Origin: Sphingomicrobium sp.
GTDB lineage: Bacteria > Pseudomonadota > Alphaproteobacteria > Sphingomonadales > Sphingomonadaceae
DNA: 62,971 nt
Assembly: GCA_030447545.1 (NCBI GenBank)
Contig: JAUJOV010000010.1
Location: 1 to 62,971 of the forward strand
Reading direction: 5' to 3'
The notes under the pieces were generated by a model. The model ran no database searches and had not been told where the DNA came from. It worked only from the letters and a program-made list of their open reading frames with translations. This document shows positions 32,177 through 40,666 of this stretch, piece after piece. The position numbers and the translations under genes were made by a program. Numbering within the stretch: the first letter of the stretch is position 1; each line of letters begins with the position of its first letter.

Positions 32177-33376
32177 ATGAACCCCCGCATGAACCCGCTA
32201 TACGAGCAGCTTGCCGTCAGCATCTTCGAGCGCATGTCGCTCGCCGCCGCGAGGAACGGCGCGGTCAATCTCGGCCAGGGCTTCCCCGACTTCGGCTGGC
32301 CCGAGCAGATCCTCGACGCCGCCGCCGAGGCGCTCAGGCGCGGCTCGAACCAGTACGCGCCGTCGCGCGGCCTGCCGCAGCTGCGCGAGGCGATCGCCGA
32401 CCATTACCGCCGCCATTTCGGCCAGCAGCTCGACCCGCACCACATCTGCGTCACCAGCGGCGCGACCGAGGCGCTGGGCGCGATGATCCTGTCGGCGATC
32501 AATCCCGGCGACGAGGTGATCATCTTCACGCCCGCGTACGACAGCTACGCGCCGATGATCCGCCGCGCCGGCGGCACCCGCGAGAGATTGCGCTTCAGCC
32601 GCCGTCACTTGCGCACAGCACGGGTGATGCTAGACGCGGCGATCGCGCCGCCAACACGGGCGATCCTGTTCAACAACCCGCAGAACCCGACAGGACGGCT
32701 GTTCGACGCGCAGGAGCTGCAGACGGTGGCCGACGCGGCGACCACTCACGACCTGACGGTAATCGCGGACGAGGTCTGGGAGCATGTGCTCATCCCTCCC
32801 CCTCGCGGCGAGGTGGCGCGAAGCGCCGGAGGGGGAGCATTCATCCCGCTCGCAACCCTTCCCGGAATGGCCGATCGGACGCTCAAGGCGGGCTCGGCGG
32901 GCAAGATCTTCTCGCTGACCGGCTGGAAGGTCGGCTGGATCGTCGCTGCTCCCGCCGCTGCTGCAGTCGCGGCAAGGGCGCACCAGTTCCTGACCTTCTC
33001 GACCCCGCCCAACCTCCAGGCCGCCGTCGCCTATGGCCTCATTGAAGGCGACGCGTGGATCGACCCGATGCGGCAGCGCTTCGCCCGGGCGCTGGAGCGA
33101 ATGACCAGCGGCCTCGAACAGGCTGGCTTTGCGGTGCTCGAGCCCGCCTCGACCTATTTCCTGTGCGTCGATCTCAAGGCATCGGGCATCGCCATAACCG
33201 ACCAGGCGTTCGCCGATGCCGCGGTCGAGCGGGCAGGGGTCGCGGTGGTGCCCGTCTCGGCCTTTGCCGAGGACGATCCGCCGCGGCACCTCGTGCGCCT
33301 GTGCTTTGCCAAGCGTGACGAGACGATCGACGCCGGAGTCGCCGCCATGGCCCGCGCAAGGGAGATGTTCGCATGA
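32177..33376 (+). CDS. PLP-dependent aminotransferase, class I/II
   Basis: 399 residues from ATG 32177. The fold-type I motifs are clear: VNLGQGFPDFGWPE at the N-terminus, SGATEALGAMILSAINPGDEV, NNPQNPTGRLF, IADEVWEH with the cofactor Asp, and SAGKIFSLTGWKVGW with the PLP-binding Lys. It is closest to the methionine/kynurenine aminotransferase group (YbdL-like). An insertion of about 14 residues, PPPRGEVARSAGGG, lies after EVWEHVLI, where relatives have a short turn; it is encoded by a palindromic repeat (separate entry). The stop overlaps the aldehyde dehydrogenase start (ATGA), so the pair probably acts in one pathway, such as amino-acid (possibly lysine) catabolism. Confidence 0.88.
   Translation: MNPRMNPLYEQLAVSIFERMSLAAARNGAVNLGQGFPDFGWPEQILDAAAEALRRGSNQYAPSRGLPQLREAIADHYRRHFGQQLDPHHICVTSGATEALGAMILSAINPGDEVIIFTPAYDSYAPMIRRAGGTRERLRFSRRHLRTARVMLDAAIAPPTRAILFNNPQNPTGRLFDAQELQTVADAATTHDLTVIADEVWEHVLIPPPRGEVARSAGGGAFIPLATLPGMADRTLKAGSAGKIFSLTGWKVGWIVAAPAAAAVAARAHQFLTFSTPPNLQAAVAYGLIEGDAWIDPMRQRFARALERMTSGLEQAGFAVLEPASTYFLCVDLKASGIAITDQAFADAAVERAGVAVVPVSAFAEDDPPRHLVRLCFAKRDETIDAGVAAMARAREMFA
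32796..32837. repeat. Palindromic REP-like element inside the aminotransferase gene
   Basis: Outer arms CTCCCCC (32796-32802) and GGGGGAG (32831-32837) enclose two small hairpins, CTCGC-G-GCGAG and GGCGC-GAA-GCGCC, giving a cloverleaf-like fold. This form resembles the intergenic palindromic repeats of sphingomonads and other alphaproteobacteria. Here it is translated in frame, adding about 14 residues to the enzyme. No second copy was noticed in this window. Confidence 0.6.
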
Positions 33377-34845
33377 CACCTGCGCAGGACGCTGCCGAGC
33401 TGCTCCGGATGCTCGGCGTCCAAGGCTCCGGCGATCTGGTCAGCGTCTCGCCCATCGACGGGCAGCCGATCGGAAGCGTCGCCGCCGCCGATGCGGCTGA
33501 AGTGGATGCCGCCTGCGCCCGCGCAGCCCAAGCCTTCGACGCGTGGCGAACCGTCCCCGGCCCGAGACGCGGCGAGCTCGTGCGGCTCCTCGGCGAGGAG
33601 CTGCGCGCGGCGAAAGAGCCGCTCGCCCGCCTTGTCACGCTGGAAACCGGCAAGATCATCCAGGAGGGCCTCGGCGAGGTCCAGGAGATGATCGACATCT
33701 GCGACTTCGCGGTCGGCCTGTCGCGCCAGCTCTACGGCCTCGCCATCGCAAGCGAGCGCCCGAGCCACCGGATGATGGAGCAGTGGCACCCGCTCGGCCC
33801 CGTCCTGGTGATCAGCGCGTTCAACTTCCCGGTGGCGGTCTGGGCATGGAATGCCGCGCTCGCGCTGGTCTGCGGCGACCCGGTGATCTGGAAACCAAGC
33901 GAGAAGACGCCGCTTACCGCCGCGGCAGTGGCCGCGCTTGCGCAGCGCGCGCTCGACCGCCTCGGCGACGCGCCCGGCGGCCTGCTTCAGTTGGTCCAGG
34001 GCGGTCGCGAGGTGGGCGAGGCGCTGGTCGACGACGCGCGCGTCGCGCTGGTCTCCGCAACCGGCTCGACCGCGATGGGCCGTGCGGTCGGCCCGCGGGT
34101 CATTTCGCGCTTCGGCCGAGTGCTGCTCGAGCTTGGCGGAAACAATGCGATGATCGTCGCGCCGAGCGCTGACCTCGATCTTGCGACGCGCGCGATCCTG
34201 TTCTCGGCCGCCGGAACCGCAGGCCAGCGCTGCACCACCTTGAGACGCCTGATCGTCCACGAAAGCATCGCTGACGAGCTTGCGGCGCGCCTAAAGTCGC
34301 TGTTTGCCGGCGTGAAGGTCGGCGACCCGCGCGACCCCGACAGCCTGCTCGGCCCGCTGATCGACCAGGGCGCGTTCGACGCAATGGCTCAGGTGCTCGG
34401 CGACCGGGTCGAGCGCGTCGTGGCTGTGCCCGGCGGCTTCTACGTCCGTCCCGCGCTCGTCCAAGTGCCCGCGCAGGAGGGCGTCGTCCTCAAGGAGACC
34501 TTCGCTCCGGTCCTTTACCTGCTTCGCTACAGCAGCCTCGACGAGGCGATCGCGCTCAACAATTCGGTGCCGCAGGGGCTGTCGTCCTCGATCTTCACCA
34601 GCGACTTGAGGGAAGCCGAAAGGTTCGTGTCGGCCGCTGGCTCGGACTGCGGCATCGCCAACGTCAACATCGGCCCGTCGGGCGCGGAGATCGGCGGAGC
34701 GTTCGGCGGCGAAAAGGAGACTGGCGGCGGGCGCGAGAGCGGGTCCGACAGCTGGCGCGCCTATATGCGCCGGCAGACCAGCACGGTGAATTACGGGACC
34801 GACCTGCCGCTAGCTCAGGGAATCAAGTTCGACGTTGCCCCATAA
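33373..34845 (+). CDS. Aldehyde dehydrogenase, ALDH7 / aminoadipate-semialdehyde-type
   Basis: 490 residues, NAD(P)-dependent oxidation of a semialdehyde, most likely 2-aminoadipate 6-semialdehyde (piperideine-6-carboxylate) in lysine breakdown. Motifs: ISAFNFPVAVWAWNAALAL, IWKPSEKTPLTA, the general base in LLELGGNNAMIV, and the catalytic Cys in GTAGQRCTTLRRL, whose CTTLRRL form is typical of ALDH7. The C-terminus has ANVNIGPSGAEIGGAFGGEK. It overlaps the aminotransferase by four bases and, at its 3' end, the convergent EAL gene by 36 bases. Frame is intact throughout. Confidence 0.9.
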   Translation: MTPAQDAAELLRMLGVQGSGDLVSVSPIDGQPIGSVAAADAAEVDAACARAAQAFDAWRTVPGPRRGELVRLLGEELRAAKEPLARLVTLETGKIIQEGLGEVQEMIDICDFAVGLSRQLYGLAIASERPSHRMMEQWHPLGPVLVISAFNFPVAVWAWNAALALVCGDPVIWKPSEKTPLTAAAVAALAQRALDRLGDAPGGLLQLVQGGREVGEALVDDARVALVSATGSTAMGRAVGPRVISRFGRVLLELGGNNAMIVAPSADLDLATRAILFSAAGTAGQRCTTLRRLIVHESIADELAARLKSLFAGVKVGDPRDPDSLLGPLIDQGAFDAMAQVLGDRVERVVAVPGGFYVRPALVQVPAQEGVVLKETFAPVLYLLRYSSLDEAIALNNSVPQGLSSSIFTSDLREAERFVSAAGSDCGIANVNIGPSGAEIGGAFGGEKETGGGRESGSDSWRAYMRRQTSTVNYGTDLPLAQGIKFDVAP

Positions 34846-35655
34846 CGCGAGGCTCTCGGCGCCGATCAGCTCGGGCCAGCGGCGCTTGAACTGGCGATAC
34901 CAGGGGATCAGCTGGCCGGCCTCGAGCGGCCGCGACAGCAGATAGCCCTGGGCGACGTCGCAGCCGAGCTCGCGCACGCTGCGCAGCTGCTCGACCGTCT
35001 CGACGCCTTCGGCGGTCGCGATCAGACCCAGCCCGTTGGCAAGCTCCACAATCATCCGGACGATCAGCCGGCAGTCGTGCGCGGCCGGCAGGTCGGCGAC
35101 GAACGCCTGGTCGATCTTCACTTCGGTGAAGGGCAGCTGGCGAAGCTGCATCAGCGAGGAATAGCCCGTGCCGAAATCGTCGATCGCAAGGCCCATGCCC
35201 TTGATTCGGAAGCGCGTGAGCGTGTCCATCAGCTTGATCAGCTGCTGGGTCGCGCCCTCGGTCAGCTCGAGCACCAGGCACTCGGGCGGCACGCCGAGCG
35301 ACCGGCACATGCCTTCGATCAGGTCCGGAAAATCGAGCCGCTGCAGGCTCACGGCCGAAATGTTGAAGGCCAGGTGCGTGGTCAGGCCCTGCTCGCGCCA
35401 GCTGCGCCACTGGCGCAAAGTGGTCCCGAGCCCCCATTCGGTCAGCGGGTCGATCAGGCCGTGCCGCTCGGCCAGCGGCACGAAGCGGGACGGGGACACG
35501 GCGCCAAGCTCCGGGTCGTCCCAGCGCACCAGCGCCTCGACCCGCGAAAGCTTTCCGTCCTTGAGGCTGACCTTCGGCTGGTAGGCGATTGACAGCTTCT
35601 GCTGCCGCAGCGCGCGCTCGAAGCTTTCGAGCAGCCCGCAATCCTCAGCCGTCAT
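34810..35655 (-). CDS. EAL-domain c-di-GMP phosphodiesterase
   Basis: A stand-alone EAL domain of 281 residues. The catalytic and metal-binding motifs are complete: EALVRW, LAFNISAVSLQ, LVLELTEGAT, AIDDFGTGYSSL, VKIDQAFV, TAEGVET and QGYLLSRPL, so it should hydrolyse cyclic di-GMP. No sensor or membrane segment is attached. The start overlaps the end of the receiver gene by 11 bases, so the two are co-translated and the receiver likely controls it. A short tail of about 25 residues after the domain runs opposite the dehydrogenase gene. Confidence 0.93.
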   Translation of the reverse strand: MTAEDCGLLESFERALRQQKLSIAYQPKVSLKDGKLSRVEALVRWDDPELGAVSPSRFVPLAERHGLIDPLTEWGLGTTLRQWRSWREQGLTTHLAFNISAVSLQRLDFPDLIEGMCRSLGVPPECLVLELTEGATQQLIKLMDTLTRFRIKGMGLAIDDFGTGYSSLMQLRQLPFTEVKIDQAFVADLPAAHDCRLIVRMIVELANGLGLIATAEGVETVEQLRSVRELGCDVAQGYLLSRPLEAGQLIPWYRQFKRRWPELIGAESLALWGNVELDSLS

Positions 35656-36037
35656 CGCTTACCGCGGGCTTTAGGCCGCTGAGCAGGGCCTCGAGGTCGG
35701 CGAGGCGCACGGGCTTGGAAACCGGTCCGGCCATCGACAGGCCGAGCGCTTCGCCGAGGCGGATGGCCGACTCGAGCACTCGCCGGTCGAAGCCGCTGAT
35801 GATCAGCACCGGCCCTGCGAACCCCTTGTCGGCGAGGAAGCGCAGCAGCTCGACGCCGTCGACCGGCATGCCGAGGTCCAGCGCGACGACGTCAGGGCGC
35901 CGGTCAACGAAGCATTGGCGAAAGGAGGCGTCGTTCCACGTGACGATCGGCTCGAAGCCGCATTCGCGGCCGGCAGCGGCGATGAAGTTCGCAAGAGCCG
36001 GCTCGTCGTCGATCAGCAGCAGCTGCGGCTGCTTCAT
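35645..36037 (-). CDS. Single-domain response regulator (receiver)
   Basis: 130 residues forming one receiver domain: acidic pair Asp10-Asp11, phosphorylation site Asp54 in ALDLGMP, Ser81 in LIISGF in the Thr/Ser position, and Lys108 in VSKP. There is no output domain; the overlapping EAL gene probably supplies the output. No histidine kinase is encoded nearby. The 137 bases between this start and the divergent PilZ gene hold the promoters for both. Confidence 0.92.
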   Translation of the reverse strand: MKQPQLLLIDDEPALANFIAAAGRECGFEPIVTWNDASFRQCFVDRRPDVVALDLGMPVDGVELLRFLADKGFAGPVLIISGFDRRVLESAIRLGEALGLSMAGPVSKPVRLADLEALLSGLKPAVSDDG

Positions 36038-36174
36038 CAGTGAAACTCCCTCGTGCGTTTGGCGCCGCCGACCCTGAGCCCGAATCCGCGTTCAGGTCAA
36101 ACCATCGAAACGGCTTCTTAACTGCCGGTCGCTATTATTTCGGGTCTTGAATCGCCGGTTTTGGAGGCTGGTGC

Positions 36175-36876
36175 ATGTTCGGATCGCTGATCCGCCGCAA
36201 TCCTGCCCGCGCCTATGATGCGGACGAAAGCGCGCTCGAGTCGACCACCTTCTCGCTGAGCATGGCCGTTCCGCGCCCGTGCGAGCGGCGGTCGGACGAT
36301 CGGCTCGCTCCGATGCTGCGCGTGGCAAAGCTCAGCGGTCCCGGCGGCGAACAGCTGATCCGCCTGCGCAACGTCTCGGCCGGCGGACTGATGGCCGAGG
36401 TCGCCCGGCCGGTCCCGGTCGGCGAGAGCGTCGCGGTCGAGCTCTCGTCGGAGGACATTCCAGGGACGGTGGTGTGGACCCGCGAAGGCGCGATCGGCGT
36501 GAAGTTCGACCAGAGCCTCGACATCGGCGAGCTGCTCGCCGGAAGGAAGCAGCGCCACGGCTTCCGCGCCCGCCCGCCGCGGCTCCAGGTCAGCTGCAAG
36601 GCGTCGGTGAAGGTCGACAAGAGCTATTACAACGTCGAGGTCCAGGACATTTCTCTCGGCGGAATGAAGGTCGAGCCGATCGAGGAATATTGCGTCGGCA
36701 AGCAAGTCGTGGTGGTGGTCGAGAGCCTTCGGCCGATCCGCGGCGCGATCCGCTGGTACTCGGACCGCCGGGCGGGAATCATCTTCGACCGGCCGCTCGA
36801 GTTCGAGGAGCTCGCCGAGTGGGTCGGCAAAAGGCTTGAGCTCGCCAGCCTCAAGGCGGCTTACCAAAGGCCCTGA
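36175..36876 (+). CDS. Tandem PilZ-domain protein
   Basis: 233 residues with two PilZ-like c-di-GMP-binding domains. The first (about 35-120) has ERRSDDR and [11 protein letters not shown] in place of RxxxR and (D/N)xSxxG. The second (about 125-215) has RARPPR and [11 protein letters not shown]. Both motifs are thus kept, with the second more canonical. The gene is divergent from the receiver-EAL operon, so synthesis of a c-di-GMP effector and a c-di-GMP hydrolase are linked by position. The target of the effector is unknown; the polysaccharide genes in this window are candidates. Confidence 0.85.
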   Translation: MFGSLIRRNPARAYDADESALESTTFSLSMAVPRPCERRSDDRLAPMLRVAKLSGPGGEQLIRLRNVSAGGLMAEVARPVPVGESVAVELSSEDIPGTVVWTREGAIGVKFDQSLDIGELLAGRKQRHGFRARPPRLQVSCKASVKVDKSYYNVEVQDISLGGMKVEPIEEYCVGKQVVVVVESLRPIRGAIRWYSDRRAGIIFDRPLEFEELAEWVGKRLELASLKAAYQRP

Positions 36877-36917
36877 CGCAACCTATCTAACGCGCTCCGA
36901 TGCGAAGGAGCGAGCAG

Positions 36918-37466
36918 ATGGCCCAGGGAGTCGCAGTCTTTGCCGGCGGGTGCTTCTGGTGCACCGAAGCCGTGTTCAACGACGTCGTCGGCGTGAGCTC
37001 GGTGGAGAGCGGCTATACCGGCGGCGACGTGCCGAGCCCCAGCTATCGCCAGGTGTGCGGCGGCGCCACCGGCCATGCCGAGGCGATCCGGATCAGCTTC
37101 GATCCCGACGCCATCAGCTATGACGAGCTGCTCGACATCTTCTTCGCGACGCACGATCCGACCCAGCTCAACCGACAGGGCAACGATGTCGGCACCCAGT
37201 ACCGCTCGGCCATCTTCCCGCAGGACGACAACCAGGAGGCGAAGGCCCGCGCCGCAATCGAGCGCGCAAATGGCGAGCACAATGGGCGCGTGGTGACGAC
37301 GATCGAGCCGATGCGCGAATGGTGGGCGGCCGAGGACGATCACCAGGCCTATTGGGAACGCGAGGGGCAGCGAAACCCCTATTGTCTCGCCACCATCCCG
37401 CCCAAGCTCCAGAAGCTGCGCAAGAGCTTCCAGGCAAGAGTGAAAAGCGCCGAGGCGCGGCTTTAG
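36918..37466 (+). CDS. msrA: Peptide methionine sulfoxide reductase MsrA
   Basis: Reduces methionine-S-sulfoxide in proteins. 182 residues from ATG 36918, which has a GGAG site; an in-frame ATG at 36900 is an alternative. The catalytic motif is [13 protein letters not shown], followed by [45 protein letters not shown] and AYWEREG. Standard length and no fused MsrB domain. Its last four bases overlap the convergent epimerase gene. Confidence 0.96.
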   Translation: MAQGVAVFAGGCFWCTEAVFNDVVGVSSVESGYTGGDVPSPSYRQVCGGATGHAEAIRISFDPDAISYDELLDIFFATHDPTQLNRQGNDVGTQYRSAIFPQDDNQEAKARAAIERANGEHNGRVVTTIEPMREWWAAEDDHQAYWEREGQRNPYCLATIPPKLQKLRKSFQARVKSAEARL

Positions 37467-38528
37467 GACGCTGCCGCGGGGGCGTCGGCGCGCAGTCCAC
37501 CGAAGAAGCCCAGATACCAGGGCAGCGAGTCCGTGAGGCCCGCCAAAACATTGTGCGTGGGCTCGTAGCCCAGCAGCCGGCGCGCCTTTTCGATCGACGC
37601 CTGGGAATCGCGCACGTCCCCAACGCGGAACGGCGCCATGCTCGGCTCGCGGTGATAGTGGACCTGGTGCCCGGCGAGGCCGTCGCGGATCAGGCTGAAC
37701 AGCTCGAGCAGGCTCGTGCGATCGCCGACCGCGACATTGTAGACCTCGCCCTGCGCTTCGTCGGGAGCGAGCGCCGCACGGATGTTCGCCTGGACGGCGT
37801 TGGACACGTAGCAGAAATCGCGCGTCGTCAGGCCGTCGCCGTTGACGGTCACGCTCTCGTCCTGGATCATCGCCGCGACCCACTTGGGGATCACCGCCGC
37901 ATAGGCGCCGTCCGGGTCCTGCCGCGGCCCGAACACGTTGAAATATCTCAGCCCCGTGGCCGTGAAGCCGTAGGTCCGCGCATAGACGGCCGCGTAGAGC
38001 TCGTTGACGAGCTTGGTCACCGCATAGGGCGACAGCGGCGAGCCGATCCGCTCCTCGCGCTTGGGAAGCTCCGGGGAGTCGCCGTAGGTCGAGCTCGAAG
38101 CGGCGTAGACGAAGCGCCTGACGCGCGCGTTGCGGGCGGCGTCGAGCATGTTGAGGAAGCCGGTGATGTTCACGTCGTGCGACGTCATGGGGTCGCGACG
38201 TCATGGGGTCGTCGATCGAGCGCGGCACCGATCCGAGCGCGGCCTGGTGGAGCACATAATCGACGCCCTCGACGGCCGAGGCGCAGGCGTCGCGATCGCG
38301 GATGTCGCCTTCGATCATCCGGAAAGCGTCACCGTAGGCGGCGGGCACGAGCCGCTCGAGCTCGTCGAGGTTGCGCTGGTGCCCGGTCGCGAAATTGTCG
38401 AGCCCGACGATCCTCTGCCCCGCCCGCAGCAGCGCCTCGACCAGGTTCGATCCGATGAAGCCGGCAGCGCCGGTCACCAGCCAGGCCGCTCGCTCGCTCG
38501 CGAGCAGCTTGTGCAACTGTTCATCCAT
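37463..38528 (-). CDS. NAD-dependent UDP-sugar 4-epimerase, TviC/WbpP-like (frame broken by duplication)
   Basis: Extended SDR enzyme interconverting UDP-GlcNAc/GalNAc or their uronic acids. Motifs: [42 protein letters not shown], the catalytic YAVTKLVNE after ASSSTYGDS, and [19 protein letters not shown]. The [15 protein letters not shown] form and the N-terminal extension before the Rossmann motif are like TviC/WbpP. Frame is lost at a 16-base perfect tandem duplication (38180-38211); with one copy the protein reads straight through [15 protein letters not shown]. About 350 residues when repaired. It precedes no overlapping gene on its strand but lies 113 bases downstream of the TviB-like dehydrogenase gene, its likely pathway partner. 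Confidence 0.88.
38180..38211. repeat. 16-bp perfect tandem duplication breaking the epimerase gene
   Basis: The 16-base unit CGACGTCATGGGGTCG occurs twice in a row (38180-38195 and 38196-38211). Removing one copy restores the reading frame and a normal epimerase sequence. Either a recent slippage mutation or an assembly artefact. Confidence 0.9.
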
Positions 38529-38641
38529 CGCGGGCGCTTTGCCGGAAAATGAGGCGAAAGAAAGGGGGGCGGAACCCGATTGTTCTGCCCCCCAATGGAT
38601 CGGCGGGTGCTCAACTCACTCACCTAGCGCTTTCAGCCGTG

Positions 38642-39922
38642 TCACAGACTCCAGTAAGTGATGTCCGGGCGCAGTGCCTGCGCATCGATCTTCGATTTGA
38701 CGTCGACGAGTATTCCGCTGGGCGCGATCATCTCGCTCATCCGGCTCGGCGCCAGTGGTCCATAGGCTTCGTGCGGGACCGCGTAGATCAGCGCCGCAAG
38801 ACCGCTGAACTGGTCGAGATCGGTGAGCTCGACGTTACACGTGCGCCGGACGCTGTCGGCATCCGCCAGCGGATCGTGGACGAGCGCCGTCAGTCCGAAC
38901 TCGCGAAGCTCGCGATACACGTCGAGGACCTTCGAGTTGCGGATGTCGGGGACGTTTTCCTTGAACGTGAAGCCGAGGATGCCGACGCGCGACGTGCGGA
39001 TCGGCAGCCCGCTTGAAGCAAGCAGCTTCACCACGCGCTGGGCGATATAGGCGCCCATGCTGTCGTTGACCCGCCGGCCCGACAGGATGACCTCGGGATG
39101 GTATCCGAGCTGCTCGGCCTTGGCCGTAAGATAATAGGGATCGACCCCGATGCAGTGGCCGCCCACCAGTCCCGGATGGAACTTGAGAAAGTTCCACTTG
39201 GTCCCCGCCGCTGCGAGCACTTCGCTTGAGCGGATGTTGAGAAGATCGCAAATCTTCGACACTTCGTTCATAAGCGCGATGTTCACGTCGCGCTGGGTGT
39301 TCTCGATCACCTTGGCGGCTTCGGCGACCTTGATCGAGCTGACCGGGTGGATGCCGGCCTCGATGATCGAACCATAGAGATCGCACAGCAGCTCGAGCGT
39401 CTGCGGATCGCTCGCCGCGACAACCTTGGTGATCTTCTCGATCGGACGCTCCTTGTCGCCCGGGTTGATCCGTTCGGGACTGTAGCCCAGCGTGAAGTCG
39501 ACGCCCGCCTTGAGGCCGCATGCACGTTCGAGCGCGGCGGCGCAGATGTCCTCCGTCACCCCAGGGTAGACGGTGCTTTCGAACACCACGACCGCGCCCT
39601 TTGGCAGCACCGGCCCGAGCGCCTCGCAGGCGGTGAGCAGCGGCGTCAAGTCCGGGCGGTTGGCCTCGTCGATGGGCGTCGGCACGGTGACGATGAACAG
39701 GTTGCTGCCGCGAAGGTCCGAGGACTGGTCGGTGACCGTCAGCTGCGCGGACCTCAGGTCCTCCGGCGCGACTTCGCCGGTATGGTCCATTCCCTGGCGC
39801 AGCGAGGCCACGCGCTCGCGGCTGATGTCGAAGCCGACGACCGGATGCTTGCGCGCAAAAGCAACTGCCAGCGGAAGGCCGACATAGCCCAGTCCGACCA
39901 CTGCAAGCTTGATGTCCTTCAT
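38642..39922 (-). CDS. UDP-HexNAc 6-dehydrogenase, TviB/WbpO-like
   Basis: 426-residue nucleotide-sugar dehydrogenase that makes a UDP-N-acetylhexosaminuronic acid, using two NAD+. N-terminal Rossmann motif AVVGLGYVGLPLAVAFA, then VPTPIDEANRPDL, FESTVYPGVTED, GYSPERINPGDK, the catalytic Cys in LVGGHCIGVDPYYL, and GFTFKENVPDIRNSK in the C-terminal domain. The GYSPERINPGDKER form is that of the TviB/WbpA group. Together with the epimerase it should give UDP-GalNAcA for a capsule or exopolysaccharide. The 116 bases up to the next gene contain no other feature I can name. Confidence 0.92.
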   Translation of the reverse strand: MKDIKLAVVGLGYVGLPLAVAFARKHPVVGFDISRERVASLRQGMDHTGEVAPEDLRSAQLTVTDQSSDLRGSNLFIVTVPTPIDEANRPDLTPLLTACEALGPVLPKGAVVVFESTVYPGVTEDICAAALERACGLKAGVDFTLGYSPERINPGDKERPIEKITKVVAASDPQTLELLCDLYGSIIEAGIHPVSSIKVAEAAKVIENTQRDVNIALMNEVSKICDLLNIRSSEVLAAAGTKWNFLKFHPGLVGGHCIGVDPYYLTAKAEQLGYHPEVILSGRRVNDSMGAYIAQRVVKLLASSGLPIRTSRVGILGFTFKENVPDIRNSKVLDVYRELREFGLTALVHDPLADADSVRRTCNVELTDLDQFSGLAALIYAVPHEAYGPLAPSRMSEMIAPSGILVDVKSKIDAQALRPDITYWSL

Positions 39923-40038
39923 TTACGCGCAACTCACCTGACAAAGCGGACAATATGGAGGCACGAGGGCTACCCGAGCGGCGGGACGAGGTAGACATTT
40001 CAGGCCGAATGACAAGCTGAACGGCCGCGCCGCGCAGC

Positions 40039-40623
40039 TCACTTCTCGAGATCGGCGAAGATGTTGTACTCGACCTGGTCGTACTGACCGCCCGGTCGCC
40101 GCTCGCGGAACTTCACTCCCGAAACCGTCTGGTTCTTGCCGTTAAAGTGAACGTCGCTGTAGCCGACGATCCGCGCCTGTTCCGCGAGCGACACCCTGGT
40201 CGGCACGTTGACGTGGTGCCATGTCGCCCACTCGTCGTGAACTCCGTCACGCCCGCGGGTGAAGTCCGACTCCGTGCGCATGATATATTCGATGTTCGGG
40301 CGGTTAATCCGGTGGTAGCGGCCGGGTGCGAGCACCCGCCAGACCTCGGCGAGCAGCTGATACTGCTCGCGCTGGTTCAAATGCTCGAACATGTCCTCGT
40401 GGAACACGAAGTCGACCGAGTTGTCCGGCAGCGGCATCCCCTTGGGCCAGTCGAAGATGAAGGTTGTGTCGTAATGCTCGGCCGGCTCGCGCCCCTCGAG
40501 CACCCGGTAGCGGAAGTCCAGGTTTTGCGTCGTGGGCCGCGCCCACTCGATTACGTCTTGATTCATCGCCGGATACCTCGCCCGAACGTGAGGGGGTGGC
40601 GTCTGGGCGAAAGCCGTTGGCAC
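40039..40623 (-). CDS. Methyltransferase-like protein lacking the usual SAM-binding loop
   Basis: 194 residues. The middle resembles the second half of class I SAM methyltransferases: LPDNSVDFVFHEDMFEHL and LLAEVWRVLAPG. The glycine-rich SAM loop (E/D-x-G-x-G) that should lie about 60 residues earlier is missing; the N-terminus instead reads YPAMNQDVIEWARPTTQN. The rest, with YDQVEYNIFAD at the end, is not recognised. It may be a sugar-modifying methyltransferase of the polysaccharide locus with an unusual N-terminus, or truncated. Confidence 0.55.
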   Translation of the reverse strand: MPTAFAQTPPPHVRARYPAMNQDVIEWARPTTQNLDFRYRVLEGREPAEHYDTTFIFDWPKGMPLPDNSVDFVFHEDMFEHLNQREQYQLLAEVWRVLAPGRYHRINRPNIEYIMRTESDFTRGRDGVHDEWATWHHVNVPTRVSLAEQARIVGYSDVHFNGKNQTVSGVKFRERRPGGQYDQVEYNIFADLEK

Positions 40624-40666
40624 ATCAACAGCTTCGCGGACCTACCTTAACCATAACGGCGGCAAT

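Noticed and set aside
40039-40623. Calling the 194-residue protein a functional SAM methyltransferase
   Set aside because: The glycine-rich SAM loop is missing, so only a methyltransferase-like label is supported.
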